A stretch of DNA of 64,000 nt from Hypomesus transpacificus (GCF_021917145.1 NC_061063.1:4840510-4904509), one strand, 5' to 3'. Positions 29,101 to 43,724 are shown, numbered from the stretch's first letter. Numbers and translations are program-made. Notes: generated from the sequence alone by a model not told the origin.

Positions 29101-31196
29101 AGTGGGATGAGTAAAGTACATTCAGTCTATGGTAAAGAGGTACTAACCAGACTCGCTCTACAGACCAAACAGGGAGTTTAGCCATCGTTAAGTGCGAACT
29201 GGTTTATTTATTTCAAATTGCAAACAGCAATGCAGCAATCCAACATATGTATAGCATATAGATAAATAACGTTATGTCCTAGGTAAAAACATATTAAACA
29301 ATGCAAAACAAACAGATTCATACATTAGGAAAACATTTACATATCTAAATTGGTTTGGGATACATGAAAAACAAAGCAAAATGTGTGGTTAAAAAACATT
29401 AACATACGATAACGCGCACATTTGTGAGCGATAACATAAACAATTGTGCCATCTGTCGGTGGACATGATCACTTAACCACATGGGACAAATATGCTAAAG
29501 ATGTGGTATTTCAAAGTATATGTATAACGTGACTCCAAAACCTAATTTTGAGTCAACCCCCTATGGATAATACTCACTCATATTGATTGATTCTTTTATT
29601 TCGTGTCATCCTAAGGTGCCCAACCTTCAGGGGTTTACAAGACACCATTGCAGTGATCAAACAGTCATCTCCATTACACATTTATTTTGACTAACAGAGT
29701 AGTCAATGATGTTTAAAACACAACACCACTGTTATATTATAGCACTACTAACAAGTTGTAGGTCAACACATGTTGAGTATTCTGGTTGTCATCTTTGAAA
29801 ATGTCAGAAAATACAAATAATACAGACAGTGGATTTGGCTGAAAAATAAGCTTCTTGTTAGTACAAATGTCGCCCTTTTTCCCCCAAAAAATATAGTATA
29901 TATATTATAAATTATAGTTATATTTTTCTTTTTATTATTTGGTGGGGGAAATACTTGAGTTTTTTCAACCATTCCCACATAAAGATGAATCTAGAAATAT
30001 GTTCAGCATTTTAAAACCACAATCAATAGCATCTTGCAGGGAGCACCAATGCAATGGAGTTCAATTGGAAAACAGGTACAGTTCAAAACACCCCTGACAC
30101 CCCCTACCAGGCAAATAGATCAAATTGAATGTGGCACAGCAGGGAATGAACATGTCGCTTCACATATTTGGTACGAAGGAGATCTGGATACTGATTTTGT
30201 GAGCCCCAGGTGTGTCACTGCTCTTTGATGAACAAAAACACTGTGGCAAAATTGTCAAAGTCTGGTCTAAGAGGGCTAATTACATAGATCATGTGACTGA
30301 TTACGTGCCACACCCATAAAACCATTAAGTGACAATTTTATATTAGTTTTTAAAAAATGATTAAAAAAGAAAATGTTGGCAGACCCTACTAAAAATATAT
30401 TTGTATGTGTTAGCTATGGCATGCAACACACACAAGATGTCAGTGTTAGGAATAAATTAACTGCCACCATTGAAGGAATGAACAGTGACAGCAACACATT
30501 TAAATGTGGGGCTGGAAATGGGCCCTCCTGCAGGTGGCCATTGTTAGAGTCATAAACCTTATCCATTCCCAGCAAGTGTGATGTTGACTGCTTTCTATCA
30601 AATCTCTCCATAGGCCAGCTCTGACTAATATTTTCACACCATAGTCTTCTTCAAAGGGAGACTGTTAATCTGTCTTGAATGCATGCCAAACACAGAACCA
30701 AGCCTAGAACCAAGGTGTCAGTGTGGGCCTATTATTAGCCGGAAAACATACGTGAGTATAGGCAACTCTCCTTTGATTTGTTTTCAACCGGTATCAGTGT
30801 CACCCACACAATAAATAGTTAAGCAATATCCTTTGTCCACTCTGATGCATGTTTTTGTACATGAGTAGGGCTTTGCAGAGTGAGTGTCAGAGCAGGCATG
30901 TACATGTGCATTCACACATCCATGAACATGAACCTGCTTGTGTGCAATGGTTTGTGCTATAAGAAGCGCGGCTTGTCCACCTCAGCTGCAGCTCATTAGG
31001 AAGTGTATGAAAGGCTTATGTTTAAGACAAGATATGGTCAAAGAAAGGGCATTGCCCCAGAGCACACCACTGAAAGTTGCCTGTCCCCCCCAGAACCTTC
31101 CAGTCCTACAGAGCATGTTAATGTGCAAAAGCATGGCAGACATTTTTTCCTTCTTAATGAAGCGACAGAGACTGTCCTGTCAACTGCAATACACAC

Positions 31197-31232
31197 AATT
31201 GTGTCCCTATCCATCCAGATAGGGACACAATT
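31197..31232. repeat. Perfect inverted repeat, 15-bp arms, 6-nt loop
   Basis: AATTGTGTCCCTATC at 31197-31211, spacer CATCCA, then the exact reverse complement GATAGGGACACAATT at 31218-31232. The next flanking bases do not pair. It is the longest perfect hairpin I noticed in the window. There is no open frame or known RNA family to explain it. Confidence 0.85.
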
Positions 31233-34200
31233 AACCTTCTGTTTATCTGCATGGAATGGAATTGTGGGGTAGAAATATGCCCGGTGTTCTGCCATGAAAG
31301 CAAGACCTCTGTTATGTGATCCAGTTGTCACTGCGGCATAGCTCATTCCCTGTTACCAGTTCCAACTGCATCCCTTTGAAGTTCCCCAGGGTGGGACACT
31401 GAAAGCCTGTTGTCATTATTGATTTTCATTGGACAGTGTTTTTTTTTTTAGTTCTCGCATCCATAGTTAAGGGATTCCTTCAGTTGGTTTTCCTGAGGCT
31501 AACCTTCTTGGTATCGTCCATGTAAACACAGAAGTAGAAAGAAGAGTTGACAACAGAAAGGTTCATTCTTCGCGCCAACACTTAATTTCTCTACAGGAAA
31601 ATCTTGGATCCCAGTGGCCTAGAGGAGCTCACAGTGATTAAAAACCCAATGGTGTCCCTTGAATAACCAGTATTCTGTTCCTGGCTCCTTTAAAAAATAA
31701 TGTAACATTTTCATTTTTCTTTGAGATGCTTGATCTTTCTAATCACTTCTTCAATTCAGGGGATGGGTACAGTAGGGTAGGGGTACAGTAAAAGCTGTAC
31801 TGTATACCAGATCTAGCTTCAGCTTTGATGTGATCAAGATCACATCCCTACAAATCTGAAGTGGGTATAGTCACAAATAAGTTACTAAGGGCTTAAGAAA
31901 TTGCTGACAGTGAGCCTTGTTTCTTAACCCCTTGGTTCTTGGCCTGACTGAAGAATATATACCTGAAAAGTAGTTTGGTTTCTTTGAAATCCCAATCTCT
32001 TTGCAGCCATGGTCTGGAATGCTGTTGTGATAGATGTAAGCCATAAGCTCAGTGCTGACACGGGGATAGACAGAGCTTAGCATGATCCTGTTTATTTCCA
32101 CCTCTTCATGGTTCTTTAATGTGAGACAGACACGTTAGCATGCTATGGTAATGTCATCTGCATGCTCTCACACTAACATAAAGCCAGTGCATTTGCCTGC
32201 AGGTCTACTCTTCCACAGTAGAAGCCATGTGTGCTATCCTATGCGTCAATTACAAAAATACATCTAAGCTTGTGAAAGATGTCTTCTAAATCAAATCAAA
32301 CACTTTAGACTTCCAGTAGGCAATATGTCAAAAGGAAGGTGTGATAATATGTCAGAAGCATAACTTCTCCTTTGTCAGTTTTCTTGAGATATTGGAATGG
32401 CAACAAGCCTTTGAAATCTCTTTATTTACTGTAAATGATACAAAAATTCCCCTGTTTCCTGTCGGTAAATTAATTATCGAGTGGAGGAAACGAGACTCGT
32501 CACCAGAGTGCAGAGGTGTCTTGATAAAACAAAAGCTAAATGAGAATTCAGTTTCTAAAGTCAGACACGTTTTTGAGCCATTTCTGTGCCAACTGCCAAA
32601 ACATTCTGCTGCTTAGTTGTTAAAGATTTCTGCTAACAAGCTGCCTAAATCACACATTAAAGCAAACAGAAGGATTCATCCACAAATAGTGGCCCTGGAA
32701 TTTACATATTGGTCTTTGGAACCAACCACAAAGTCTGTCAGAAAGTTAACGGTCAACACGCATATATACACAAAAGGTTAAATGTAAATGGAACTTGTCC
32801 ACATTTGAGAGTGGCTTTTAAAGCAACTGAAGGCTACTCACAAAAGAGACTTTTGCTGCTTCTGAATGAGAGTTTGTTGAAACTGTATATCTGTATATCC
32901 GGACAAAATGTCAGCCTTTTGGACACGGCCATTCATTTGATACTGTATCCGATACAATATACCCCTGGATATTGAGGCAAAGTGGATTTTTACATAAATA
33001 CACCCCTTTCAGCCATGTTGTATGAAATATGAATGGAAATACATCAATTCAGCATGTGTATGATATTTTGAGTCAATTAGAGCTACGTATAAAAATAAAA
33101 TAAAAATGTGTTTTCCAAATGTTGTCTATACAGCAACATCCATCATGGCGGACTTTGAAGTTTTACCTTTAGAATTTTTAATGCAATTTATGAAATGTCC
33201 TGAAAAGTCCTGCTCCTGTCCTGTGTCAATCTCCTATCTAGAAACCACATCTTAACATGATATGGTATGATTTTGACTTTGACTTTACCCATGGTACTGC
33301 ATTCAAACTCTGTAAGTAACAAATAGTACGATTTTGTACCGGGTATCTGTAAGGAATGTCTCTCTAATTGGTCCCATTTAGCTAAATACATTTATTGAGC
33401 ATGCCATGTTTTTTTTTCCACAATGTAGCCAGATAAAGCAATGAGTGTATAACAAGATTCTATGTTGAGTTAATTATTTTAATGAGGTTTCACACCTCTT
33501 GGTTTCCCCCTGGAGCCACGGGAGGTTGCAAAAATGAACATGAGAGGGTGAGAGAAACCAGTCGAGTGTTTGCAGTCAGCGGGTGTGAAAATCACTCCAA
33601 AAATGGCTCCACTACCTTGTTGAGGATCTTCATGGTCAGCAGGCTCTCATTCAGAAGAAATTTACTGTGCAGTTGACTATAATCCCAATTTAATGATTCT
33701 GACAACCCACAAGAGGAAAATATACAAGAAAACATATGTATTCCTGCTTAAGACAGCATTGTGTGAGATGTCAAGATCCCCAGCAATCATGATAGATATG
33801 AAATGCACGTGTGTGCATACCAATTTTCATTTGAGCATGAAATAAGGCAGTTTCTTCAGAATAAACATGTAACAGTTAATGCAGACATCAGACATATTAT
33901 GTTTGGAAAAGTGTATCAAACTAAATGCTAAACTGAAAAATAGAGATAGATATTATATAAATCTCCCAAAGAAAAAAGAGTGTTCTCTATGGTTTTTTAA
34001 TAGCAGTTGATACTGACGTTTTTCTTTCTCTGCAGCCCAAAGGAATGGGATTGTTGCTATGAGAACATTCACAGCACAAATACATGTATTCTTTTAGAAC
34101 ACCTTTGGTATCATGATGTTGTGATGGCATGCAAACGCAGAATGGCTCCACATCCACATTTGCAAACTTCCCCATTGTAGGACTAATAAAGAATGATCTC

Positions 34201-37200
34201 ATCCAACAATCGGATATATCCTGCTGCCCATTTCATAAAATGTAACATTCAGAACCAGCCTGTGACACAATGGACGTCAACTGGTTCCATTATCACATAG
34301 TCAAAGTTCAAGAATGGATGGTTCTGTCTTCCGTTGTAGCCTACTATGTAACAGGGAGTTTTCAAATCCCAGGTATAACCAGTTGGTAAATATAGCTAAT
34401 CCACGGTGCTCTACCTGCCTCCCATGGCCCAGAGACGTCTCTGACAGACATAGTGAGGCTTGGCTGCAACGCTCTGATAAGGTGCGAGGAGAGCTGCTTT
34501 GACCGCGTATTACGTGACGGCTTTCATCTTTTTTATTTGAAAGGCTTATTCATGCTAATTAAAACGATGTTTCTTAAAATTCCACCAACCGACATTCCCC
34601 CAAGGTAAAATTTTTTGTATCCACTGATATCACTTTAATACTTGCACTGGTTTAAACATAGGTACTGTAATGTGTGTTTACATGATAGAAAGTGACTGCT
34701 AAAGGTAATTCAACGTATCTTGACGTCATTGAGTTTGAGACTGGTGTATATTTTTGAGTGACATGAAACTTATGTCTCATTAAAGGAAACATTCAAGGTA
34801 AGATTAATGGCAACTTGTATAATTGTCTTGAAAATGACATTAAGCAGTTAACATGTTGATCTGTTAGTTGCAAGATTGAGGGAAAAAAAGGCTGTTCCTT
34901 GACAACATGAAAAAAAAGTTGAATGCAATGTTGAGACTATTTGTTTATAAAAGTGTTGCCATTACTATGTCTTTTGACTGAATTTACAGACGGGAGGTAA
35001 AAGTATCAGTTGCAGTCCCAAATCAGACTAAAGAGCATGGTTTGGAACAGCAACACACAACTCAGGGGAAATTCTCTGTGACACATTAAAACAACAGATA
35101 ACTTAATTAATAAAAGCTCACATTAATGCCAATTCACAATAATGAAAATGTCCTAAATTAACCTTATGCCAGGAGTACATTCACATTCAAGATTATGACC
35201 AAATGTTACATTTGCAGACAAGGACAATAGGTATTGTCAGTTTAGCTATTTAGACATTATGCATGAGGTAATGAGCTGACACAAAGAATTGCTATCTTAC
35301 TACGTCATCATAACATCATCATCCCAAAAGGTTCCCCTCGGATCTTTAAACAGTAAAGATACACTGTTATCATGGCCACCTAACAGCATGCCATCAACTG
35401 ATAACAATCTGGTCAACAGCAATATACACTTTCTAAAAAATCCAGTCACACTCTGGTTTATGGTCCATAGAAATAGTCTAAAGAAAATACTTTTTAAATT
35501 AATGTCTAATGGGAATTGTATTGATTTACCACCATTACAATGTGTCTATGGATAGAGGAACACATTTGACACACAGTATAACTCCTGTGACTTCCTACAA
35601 CATTTCAGGACTGTACGACTCATGGTCAGCCACACATACTAAGAGGAGGTCTTGGGTCTGGGAATCCCACCTGGTTGGAAGGTACTGTGTTGAAATAACA
35701 GGGTGGAAAAAATGTAGGCGTCTGAGTTGACAACCTTTCTCCCAGTAGAGGCCGTGGCCACGGTAACCAGAGGCCATGGTGTCACTTACCAGTCTTACGG
35801 AGGCTCTGTGTGAATGGCAGACGATGCCCAGAGGAGAGGTATTTAAAGAGCACCAGTGACAGGACCTGCTGCTGGCTCCTGGCACCTGAGCGCCCCCTGG
35901 AGCCCCCAGACCTCTGGCCCCTCTTTAGTGGCAGTGTGTGTTATTATGCATAGAAATGTTCCCCTTAGCGACGCCGTGGGAGACCAGCTGACCCTGTCTA
36001 AAAAAACAAACAATCACACCATGGTGTTATGCAAGGGACGTTGCATTACACCATGCAAGGGAAGGGATGTTTTTCCATTCAACTGTTGCTACAGAAGTCA
36101 ACATCAATGACATTCATCATAGAACTTGTGCTTTAAACAAGAAGTATTAAAGTGTAATGTAAATGCTACTATTTTAACATACAGTAGAGGTAATATCAAG
36201 TAGTATACTGGTGTTTTACCGTACTAAAACAGTACAACATATTACTCCATTAGAGTAAAAAAAAACTGTGATGGATCAAAGCATTTTAAATTGGGTTCCA
36301 TCGCTATCATCTGCTTGAGAGCCTTTTTTTATTCAATATTAATCTCATTAGTTTATTCAAACTCAATTTAATAATATATAGAGACATCAGGTACATTAAT
36401 CAAGAAGACAGCAGCAATGTAGCGTTAGATTACAATACAGCGAGATACTTAGGGTAGAGATAGGGACACATCTTTAATAACCTGAGGTACAGAGTATTAG
36501 TTTAATAGTCAAAGTACTGATGTAATCTCTTAGGGGAAAGGTGACATTTTCTTAGTGCACCAAACGTAATCAGATGTGTTTTACTACATTAATCTGGTCT
36601 AATTGGGTAGTAGTTCTGAAAAAAAAAAATGTTCAGAAGTGACAGACTCCACAAAACATGACTACGACGGATGCTCTATTTTATATTAGTAATCAATTTT
36701 ACAAACTCATAGAGGGGATTTTATACAGCAGCAAAGTTATGATAAAGTATGTTAACTGTAAGTCAACTTTTCATCTCTGTCTCTGCTACAGTACACTGGA
36801 AAAACAAGCAGCTATTTTGTTCAGTGTCTTTTCAATAGAGGACTGACCACAAAAAAATATTTTATTTAAAGATTGTTTTGTAACTGATGTCCATCCTTAA
36901 ACATCTTTTATTTGAAATATAATGTAATCAAGTTGCTCAAAAGACCTGTTCAAGTGTCAAGTTCACAAATTAACAAACCAGAAGAGATTTCCCACCTCCT
37001 CACTGTCGGAACTTTCTTTACTGCTTACTACGTGTGTGTGCTTGGGGCCTTCATGTGACTTTGAAGCATAACTCTGGGTAAACCTCCTCTTGGCTATAAA
37101 TAGGTCTAAGGTCTAAGTTTAGTCTCGTGACAGTTTATAATTATATAAACTCGTGACAGTTTATAAAGAGACAATCCATAACAGGCAGCCAGGCCTTAAC

Positions 37201-38653
37201 AGCTGACAGCGGAAGGTAATTGTACAGATGTACCTCTGTCAAGGAAAAACACAAGTAATTGTTTGAGCACTCATGTATGGCAGCATTGGAGCTTTTAGCA
37301 AAACCTTTGAAGCGGCCTCTTGTCTCACTTCAAACGCCATTGTCGTCCTTGCAATTCACCACAGATTGGCTCATTGTCAGTTTTCTTGACATGCCTTATT
37401 CACGATGTAGTACTTTGCATTTTCTGACCGATATTACTGGTCATATGCAAATTGGTAGGACAAAGAAAAGGCGAAATCTTCGAATTATTCCAAGATAAAC
37501 ATTATGTTAAGCGGAAAATGAATCGTTTTTGTTCTGAATGTGTGAATTAAAGCAATAATGCTGAGGGCTATGCAGCTGCTGAATAATGCAACTGCTATCT
37601 TCTGTAATCACAGTGGACTCATGACTCATGATTCTAAATTAAATCATACTACCTGAAAAGTATCTCCTTATGTGAGTTCATACAGTAGATCCTTATTTGC
37701 GTAGTGTAGATATGACATCATATGCCCCAAACAAAGTTAAAAAACAAAACAATTAAATTATAATTGACACATTTCCTTTATTTTCTTTACTCTATGACAT
37801 GCCTTTACAATGTATTAATGGAAGTCAGTTCCAGGTCTTAAATATGATCACGTTTCAAAACATCAGACATTGTAATGTCTGCCTACTGAAAATAATACTG
37901 GTAAAAAGACCATCACAAAGCTGCTTTGATGTTACGAAAGAAGGTTTAGCTGTGATATGATATGATGGTCAATTTCAGTACTACAGAGCCATAAAATATA
38001 ACAAATTCATTGAGTAATTCTTCTGTGGGATGGATTGAGAAATCCTCCTGGACATGATTGGATTCCAAAATGCATGAACATTTGCCAGTAAAAGGCTGTG
38101 CTTTCATGTTCGGGAAGGAGTGAGTAAAATGAAGTTAGGTTGAATGGAAAGAAAGAGTGTGAGAGAAGTATTTCAGGCACTTAGAAATGCTCTCAAGTTC
38201 TTGGCTCCACTGTGCTTCGTGTGCAGAACATGCAATAAAGGACAACTCCTGAACCCTTCATGGACATTATGAGGTCTCATCTGCAAGACAAGGCAAATGT
38301 CTGCAGCACATTCAAGAACAACTATTTAAAGGGATTTCAAGTCATTCACATGACTACAATGTTTCTATTTACATTTGCACTGTGTTATGTGCATTCTAGC
38401 TGTGTATGTTCATATCATGTCTTCTACTGACAGTCTGTAGCTTTTCAAGTATAACAATTGTGGAGCGTGAAACTCCTTATCCCACAGGCCTATGTATGAC
38501 TTCATTGTGGCCGAAAAAGCTGCGCTCTAGAAATACTCAAATTATTGTTTGGGTATGATCCCCACAAAGGCCAAATGACATCCAGCAAGTCTTCTTTTTT
38601 CATTTGATTTCCCGTGATCATCTCATTCTATTGTCCTCTTTTGCGTAGATCGT

Positions 38654-38681
38654 CCTCTCTCTCTCTCTCTCTCTCTCTCTT
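38654..38681. repeat. (CT)n microsatellite
   Basis: A perfect CT run of about 14 units in the SEPT7-LRRC3B intergenic region. Confidence 0.9.
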
Positions 38682-39940
38682 GGGTGTGTCTTACAGAGCT
38701 TGTAACTGTGAAGCTATTACAAAATGACAGCTGCAATTTTCTTTTCATACTCTGCCTGGAACATTACTGTACACACAGTGTTATTAAATGCAAGGTAAAT
38801 GACGCGTGCATCTCTGCAGGACTGAATACATGGATGGAATACGGATGTTGATATTTCATAGCTGAAATGATTACAGTCTACAATCTCATTTGAAAATCTA
38901 GCATTTTTTGTTTGTGAACAAATTTACGGTAAAACTCAATCTGCGAAGTTGAATTTCTTTCACAGGAAGCATTGTGGTAAAAGTGAACTTCAGAACAATA
39001 CGCAGGAAACTGCTGCACCTTGTGTTTCAGTATTTCAAATGCACGAACATGTAACGATTAACACCACTGATTCTCATTGACTTGGACTGGATAACCACAA
39101 ACACTAAGAGTTCACTTAATCCTAAAACTCTTTTGGATGACGTTTGACATCTACCATAAACCACTGTGCTTTGTCATGTGACCATCACACATCAACAAAG
39201 ATGCAACAGATTAGCTTTGTCATTTACAGACAACAAGAACATGCAGTCCAGTTCGTTAACTTCACGAAATGAAGGAAGGAGTGCATTGTACTGCACATCA
39301 TACCAGTGTTCCGCTGCCTACATCAGTGAGGTCATGAATTATGCATGTAAAACCATTCCATTCCCTGTCATATGGAGATTAAAGGTAATTTCATTGTGTT
39401 TGGGCCCATGGTTTATAAAAGTAATTTTAATGAGGAAGTGCACAGTAACCTACAAGTGTGCAGGTTATGCCTTACAAAAGTTGTTGTCCGATAGTATATT
39501 TTTTCCAGAATTTGATACTTCTAAAATGTTTAAGATTTTAAAAAGATACAAGTTCAAACCTGAGATAAAACATTTAAAGCACTCCAAAATCCGAGTTTAG
39601 CACATTTTAGAAACGTTGATACGTAGATAATACATTTCCTGCCATTATCTTAAGTGAATCAATACTTAATTTGTTACTTAATTTTCTTTAGATTAAAGTC
39701 AATGTTAAAAGTGGGTATTTCTCTGAAGTCATCAAAAAAGTATCTCAACGATTTATAAATATTTGTTTAGAATATTGTACTGCCCAGTATCCCGATTTCA
39801 TTTGTATCATATCATATCACAGTGGGGACAAAACACAACACAGTTTGACAGAAGACTGTTGGTAACATTACTAGAAATGTGGGTCCTGTCACATCTTTTC
39901 TGTAGGGTTCATTTGTCATGCAGTCACATGTTACGTGATG

Positions 39941-40726
39941 TCACACAACTGTGCTGATGTCTTCTGCCTCGTCTGGTTTCTTGGGCTTGCTGGGAAGAGA
40001 CTTGAGGTACTCAAGGTGGCGGCGGGCGTCTTCCTGGTTTTGACGAACATAATACACCACGTATGAAATGACCATGGCAAACCAGCCAAACATTGTCACC
40101 AGCATGGCGTAGTCAGTGGTCCTCTTGGCCAGGTTACAGAGATCCGTGTCCACTGCCAGAAAGGGCCGTCCCTCCTGGTCACGAAGCTCCGAGCTCCGAC
40201 AGAGGACCCGGGCCGCAGCCTCGTGGTTGTGGGCCATGCCGCCCAGCGCCTGCTGGAGTGCACAGTCACAGTGCCAGGGGTTATCGTCCACCAGAACACG
40301 AGCCTTGAGCCGGGCGAAAGCGTCCTTGTGTACATTAGTGATGCGGTTGTGGGAGAGATCCAGCAGCTGTAATGTGGCCTCCACGCCACCAAAGGAGCCC
40401 TCCCCCAGGGTTTCCACGGCATTGTAGGACAGGTTGAGCTCCCGCAGCAGCCTGAGGCCCTGGAAGGCGCGGTCGGGGACGGCGCTGATCTGGTTGTGGT
40501 CAAGTCTGAGGTGGGCGGTGTCGGAGGGAAGGTCTGGGGGGATCTCTTTCAGCCGGGACTGGCTGCAGGTGACGTTGAGTCCATGGGGGAGGGGGTCGGC
40601 ACGTTTGCAGGTGCAGCCCTTGGGGCACATGCTGGCCGAGTGGAAGCACAAGGCCATGAGCAGCAGGCTCTGGAGGAGCAGGCACATGGGAATGGAGCGT
40701 GACAGCCACAGGTCCAGCGGAGTCAT
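39941..40726 (-). CDS. LRRC3B: Leucine-rich repeat-containing protein 3B, complete in one exon
   Basis: The frame encodes 261 residues (human LRRC3B is about 259). LRRC3B is a small type I membrane protein; in mammals it is expressed mainly in brain and has been discussed as a tumour suppressor, but its molecular partner is unclear. A hydrophobic signal peptide (residues about 10-33) precedes a cysteine-rich LRR N-cap (CPKGCTC). About three leucine-rich repeats follow (residues 60-140), then an LRR C-cap starting NPWHCDC (149-155). A transmembrane helix lies at about 206-227 (YAMLVTMFGWFAMVISYVVYYV), and the cytoplasmic tail RQNQEDARRHLEYLKSLPS ends DISTVV. The tail and membrane segment are almost identical to mammalian LRRC3B, which separates it from LRRC3 and LRRC3C. 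The ATG at 40726 fits the signal peptide. The stop TGA is at 39943-39941. The linker after the N-cap (KRADPLPHG) is longer than in human. Confidence 0.95.
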   Translation of the reverse strand: MTPLDLWLSRSIPMCLLLQSLLLMALCFHSASMCPKGCTCKRADPLPHGLNVTCSQSRLKEIPPDLPSDTAHLRLDHNQISAVPDRAFQGLRLLRELNLSYNAVETLGEGSFGGVEATLQLLDLSHNRITNVHKDAFARLKARVLVDDNPWHCDCALQQALGGMAHNHEAAARVLCRSSELRDQEGRPFLAVDTDLCNLAKRTTDYAMLVTMFGWFAMVISYVVYYVRQNQEDARRHLEYLKSLPSKPKKPDEAEDISTVV

Positions 40727-40880
40727 ACCGACCAGCCGTCAGCATGCCGCCAGGGGCCTGGACCCCAACACAAGCCACTGGCCACTCATGCACACCCCAT
40801 GCTGGAGACGAGTTCTCTCTCACGGTATTCCCAGTCTCACCAGGAAAGTGTGACCAGATGATATCATTCCGTACCCCTGC
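40727..40880 (-). other. LRRC3B: LRRC3B 5' untranslated part of the coding exon (inferred)
   Basis: A good acceptor, TTGTTTCAG followed by GCAGGGG, ends at 40881 on the minus strand, 154 bases before the ATG. This suggests that the coding exon begins at 40880 and that an untranslated exon lies upstream, as in mammalian LRRC3B. This is inference from splice-site appearance only. Confidence 0.5.
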
Positions 40881-43724
40881 CTGAAACAAGACAGACCCAA
40901 ATGAACAGGGAGTAAATCGTTGTATGGTTATGTCGGTGAATGGATGCGATGAGAAACATCAGTGAACCCTTAGGTTTAAATAGTATCCTAGATCATGCAT
41001 CATTTTTAGGGCTGTGCACAATTAATTTGGAACTTTAACATCTATTGTCATGGAAACATTTGCATGCAAAGCAATGACCCGTTATTATATGTAGATGAAT
41101 ACTGTAGGAGTGGGTGAGGTTGACATTATGGCGCAGGGACAGGCAGTTTGAGATGACGAGGACTGTAATGTTTACTTGTATTACCATTCATAACAATCCT
41201 ACACAACGTCAACGGAGAAACTAAAACGTGTTATGCTGGTAAAAGCCACCTCCGTGCATATGAGGTGTTCTAAACATGGCTGATCAATTCTGCCACTCCC
41301 CCCTCACAGCTATCTTTGACACGTACTCTTGTCACGCAAGTCACAGTCTACAAACAGCCTTCGAATGGCATAACAATACAACAATACAATAAAAAACAAT
41401 AAAAACATACAGTATGATCGGAATCCACTCTCTCGGTACAAAAACACACAACGTCCCTATTTATCACCAAAAGTATTGTCTTCACATTAGTCGCAGAATT
41501 TGAGAAGGACGAATGACATAATATATGAATTCCTTAAACTCTGGACAGCACTGTCAGCTTTCCATTGGATTACGACTGTAGAGTCACTGTGAATCAGACC
41601 AGTGGACATACACTGATTGTCCATGGGTGCCTATTTCTTTTTCCTCTGCACTGAGGAATGATGGTATCTACCATGTGTGTCTGGGATACCCTACTGGCCT
41701 TCACTGCTTTGTTCATTACATGCCGTGAGAAGAGGGCAGGAAGGCAGGACATGTTATGAGGAGAAGGCAAGGAGAATCTGTGTTGTCTGAGGCCTTGTTC
41801 CCCATGGTGGTGCGGGTGCTGCTCTGGCCTGCAGGCAGCTGCAACCCAACAGGCAAAACCTTTTAAGCTTCAGGAACTGTCATTCTACTGGTTTTATTAC
41901 AACCTGCGCTGTGCTTTTGTATGTGGTGCACACTGTTCACTGACAGAGATGCCTTGGGCTGCTCCATGTGTGACCAACTGTAATGTATTTCAGTTGGACT
42001 GAGGTGATATATTTTGTTTAAAGGGAGTCACTGTCCATTAAAGTGTCCAAAAAAGGCTTAATTAATCTCATTTGCATCTGGCAAAGCCTGTGAAATTGTC
42101 AATTGGACCTCTTCATGGAATATGAATCCATCAATAGAAGAGCCCTCAGAAATGGCATGTATGTGTCACTAGTGGTTTAGGAGGACTTTCATGTCTACCA
42201 GAGTCCAACCAAACAGTCAGTTATTTTAGAAGAATGATCCATGTTCGCCTGGAATCTCTGGCATTGAACACATCACCGGAATGTCAGAGGCTTATGAACA
42301 CATACAATACTTTGCTGACGGTTAATTCTATGAATATGATACTGAAAACCAAAATACGTCATAGATTTGTGGGAGAAATGTGGTTGGGTGGTAGGTTTCA
42401 GATAAAGCGCATTATTGCAGAATTCAGACAATTGACCATGCTATAAAGACAGACTTTCAAATGCAAAAATATATGTCTGCAAATCATAATCTAGATTTGA
42501 CCGTTCTACGACATTGGAGAAGCCCACAATATAGTATAATCAAGCAAGGTCTTCATAAACACTTGAAAAGCTACTGTATAAAATGTGTCTCCATTCTTTT
42601 CTTGTTTTTTCTCTATCCTTCTTAGAAATGTAAACAAAGGGGTTGAATCACAAGGTAAGGAGAGGAGGAAGACATGTAAAATGCAAACATCCTCAACAGC
42701 TGAGCCTGTCAACCCATGGAAAACCATTAGTCTTCATAAACCATCCCCAGCAAGTCCAGAAAATGCATGCTTTGTTATGTGAACCCAAGATGAGGCCAGA
42801 TATAGCTAAATTCACCTCAGTATGTCTTTCAGGGGTTGGGGTATATTTATATTCCTACTTGCTATAAAAGGACCCTTGGGTATGAATAATGGCACCATGC
42901 AATACTGTACATCAAACTCAGTGATTTCAGTTGCAGGGTAAACAGACATCACCTTGTCATGAGTTTTAGTCATGAGAAATGTGTTAGCAATTGATTCTTG
43001 TTCCATGATTCTTTTTCATAAAAATTATGTGACTCAATACGGAACTAAGTCCATTGAACTTCACAGATCTCGAGTGTGCACTAATGATATGAATGCAATT
43101 CACTCCAACTCAGTTTCCCTTCATGTGGACATTGTTGCTTCTTTAAGTTATTCCTTGCCATGTCGATGAGGACATTGAATTAAATCACATTCACAAGGAC
43201 TGAGGTGTCTGAGACACCTCGTAACCAAGGTGAACTCGTGTAGCAGATGCACCGGCATCCCTGGTTGTCGTTCTATTCAGGGAAAACGCATACTGGCAAT
43301 GTCTATTTCATTGCTGCATGGTTGACACCCATGAAACTATTTTTTTATTTTTTTATTTTTTTTACTAGAGCAATTGATATTGGTAAAAAATAAATAAATA
43401 AAATAAAACATTGCATTATCAAATGGCATAAACAACAAAAGACGCTAATATAGACATGACGAACAACATATGCCATTTGGGTGATTCAGTTGCTGTGACA
43501 GTCCGCCACAGATAAAATATTCTTAATGCATTTGCTGGTATAATTTTGTACAAGCAAACGCACATTCTATTCTTAATATTTTGACTGTTAAAATTAACCT
43601 ATTGTATCATCACATTAAATACAAATAAAGATAGAGGGAGAGAAAGAGAGCCGGCATGAAATTATAGACGTAGGCTATGCTGTGTATGAGCGAACGGAGC
43701 AACAGGCGACATATGTTTCCTCAC

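Larger units (their letters stand above)
29101..39940. other. AT-rich intergenic region between SEPT7 and LRRC3B
   Basis: I found no exon that I can support on either strand. The longest open frame (144 codons near 39.2-39.6 kb, plus) shows no domain, codon bias or splice context. The left end may carry distal SEPT7 upstream sequence, and the right end should contain the LRRC3B 3' UTR, whose end I could not place. Base composition is clearly more AT-rich and simple repeats are much rarer than at 1-25 kb. It contains a perfect 15-bp hairpin at 31197-31232 and a 26-bp-spaced direct repeat (CTCGTGACAGTTTATAA at 37124 and 37150). Confidence 0.65.

Noticed and set aside
32341..32975. Pair of 88-91 codon frames on the plus strand
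   Set aside because: AT-rich intergenic sequence; neither frame shows a recognised motif or plausible splice partners.
39166..39600. 144-codon open frame on the plus strand
   Set aside because: It lies antisense in the region expected to hold the LRRC3B 3' UTR and has no domain, signal or splice support.
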